From NCBI RefSeq assembly GCF_020831365.1, contig NZ_JAJHPV010000009.1, forward strand, positions 372,001-436,000: DNA of 64,000 nucleotides. The letters are read 5' to 3'. The stretch comes from Massilia agrisoli. Its GTDB lineage: Bacteria > Pseudomonadota > Gammaproteobacteria > Burkholderiales > Burkholderiaceae_D. Positions within the stretch are counted from its first letter, which is position 1. The number at the start of each line of letters is the position of its first letter. The translations under genes and the position numbers were made by a program. The notes under the pieces are model-generated. The model was not told the origin of the DNA. It did not search any database and saw only the letters and a program-made list of their open reading frames with translations. Positions 63,364 through 64,000 of the stretch are shown here, one piece after another.

Positions 63364-64000
63364 ATGAATGTAAAACGAACACGACGACAACATCTTGCGC
63401 GCGCTAAATTCGCGCTGCCGAGTTTTGTGACCTTGCTCTCGATCGCCTGCGGTTTCGGCAGTATCGTGATCACGGTCGATAACGCCCACGTCGGCGATCC
63501 CGCCAATTACCGGCTCGCGGCCATCTTGCTGGTGCTGGCAGGCATTTTCGACGCGCTCGACGGTTTTGTTGCCCGCGCCACTGGCACCTCGTCCGAATTC
63601 GGCGTGCAGCTCGACTCGATAGCCGACGTGATGAACTTTGGTTGCGCGCCGGCCCTGCTGCTCTACACCTACGGTTTCGTGCCGCTGGGGGCGGACCACC
63701 CGACCATGCTGCGCGCCGGCGCGGTTGCCTGTTTCATGTTCGTGACCTGCGGCGCATTGCGTCTTGCACGCTTTAACGTCAGCGTGGGCCGCACCGATCC
63801 GCGTTATTTTGTCGGCATGCCTATTACGGCGGGCGCGGCCTGCGTGGCGTCGGTGGTGGTAGCGTGGCCAGACCCCGCCAACTCGCTGCCGCACGCGCTC
63901 GGCATCATCGCCTTGATGGTATCAGTAGGCGGCCTGATGGTCTCGACGATTCGCTTCCCGAGTTCCAAGCAGCCAATGAACAAGCTGGTGATGCTGCTGA
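63364..64000 (+). CDS. pssA: CDP-diacylglycerol--serine O-phosphatidyltransferase, 5' part
   Basis: The frame runs to the window end (at least 212 codons). A CDP-alcohol phosphotransferase motif is clear: DALDGFVARATGTSSEFGVQ and then LDSIADV (D-x2-D-G-x2-A-R-x8-G-x3-D-x3-D, about residues 60-90). Hydrophobic helices flank it (AAILLVLAGIF, then LLYTYGF). It makes phosphatidylserine from CDP-diacylglycerol and serine, the first step to phosphatidylethanolamine. PssA rather than PgsA is likely from the N-terminal FALPSFVTLLSIACGFGSI; the gene is cut, so this is not certain. Confidence 0.85.
   Translation, partial: MNVKRTRRQHLARAKFALPSFVTLLSIACGFGSIVITVDNAHVGDPANYRLAAILLVLAGIFDALDGFVARATGTSSEFGVQLDSIADVMNFGCAPALLLYTYGFVPLGADHPTMLRAGAVACFMFVTCGALRLARFNVSVGRTDPRYFVGMPITAGAACVASVVVAWPDPANSLPHALGIIALMVSVGGLMVSTIRFPSSKQPMNKLVMLL

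Overview
The window looks like a chromosomal segment, near the replication origin, of a betaproteobacterium of the family Oxalobacteraceae (Massilia, Duganella or Janthinobacterium type). The support is the order gyrB-dnaN-dnaA // rpmH-rnpA-yidD-yidC-mnmE, high GC in most of the window, a PEP-CTERM protein, and two families of short palindromic repeats scattered between genes. The genus is inference; no rRNA gene is present.

Region 1 (1-8.9 kb) is a defence-type island. A rightward operon encodes a type I restriction-modification system (hsdR, cut by the window edge, then hsdM and hsdS). Coupled behind it are a DUF3696-type AAA ATPase and a 335-aa protein whose C-terminus resembles the phospholipase-D-like C-terminal domain of MITD1. 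A leftward pair follows: a PIN-like nuclease and a protein with uracil-DNA-glycosylase-like motifs. I cannot match either pair to a named system. The next 730 bp hold no gene, but carry three TTGTTTAC elements and two orphan terminators.

Region 2 (9.6-17.8 kb) is a surface-glycan cluster. DUF4254, GT2 and GT9 genes converge on a second GT9, a dimethylformamidase-beta-like protein and a NodU/CmcH-type carbamoyltransferase, followed by a PEP-CTERM protein. Region 3 (18-32.2 kb) is housekeeping and envelope genes: nudC, folE, a thioredoxin-like protein, an LpxR-like deacylase, a cation/proton antiporter, rtcB and rtcA with a divergent tRNA-Cys gene between them, a fatty acid desaturase and small secreted proteins.

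Region 4 (32.3-41.5 kb) is a second accessory island. It holds a NERD-helicase, a type II system (MvaI/BcnI-like endonuclease with a long N-terminal extension, Vsr, C5 methyltransferase), an internally deleted IS21-type element that cuts a HAF-repeat gene, and a peptidoglycan amidase overlapping a secreted partner that may be its immunity protein.

Region 5 (41.6-54.2 kb) has an ABC-2 exporter, a TolA/TonB-like protein and the origin region: gyrB, dnaN and dnaA leftward, rpmH to mnmE rightward. Region 6 (55.8-64 kb) has an ECF42-type sigma factor with its DGPF/YciI, VOC and GyrI-like partners, then lipoproteins, an Hpt protein, a CAP-domain lipoprotein and the start of pssA. Several starts given here are internal to longer open frames and were chosen from Shine-Dalgarno sequences; this is stated in each entry.
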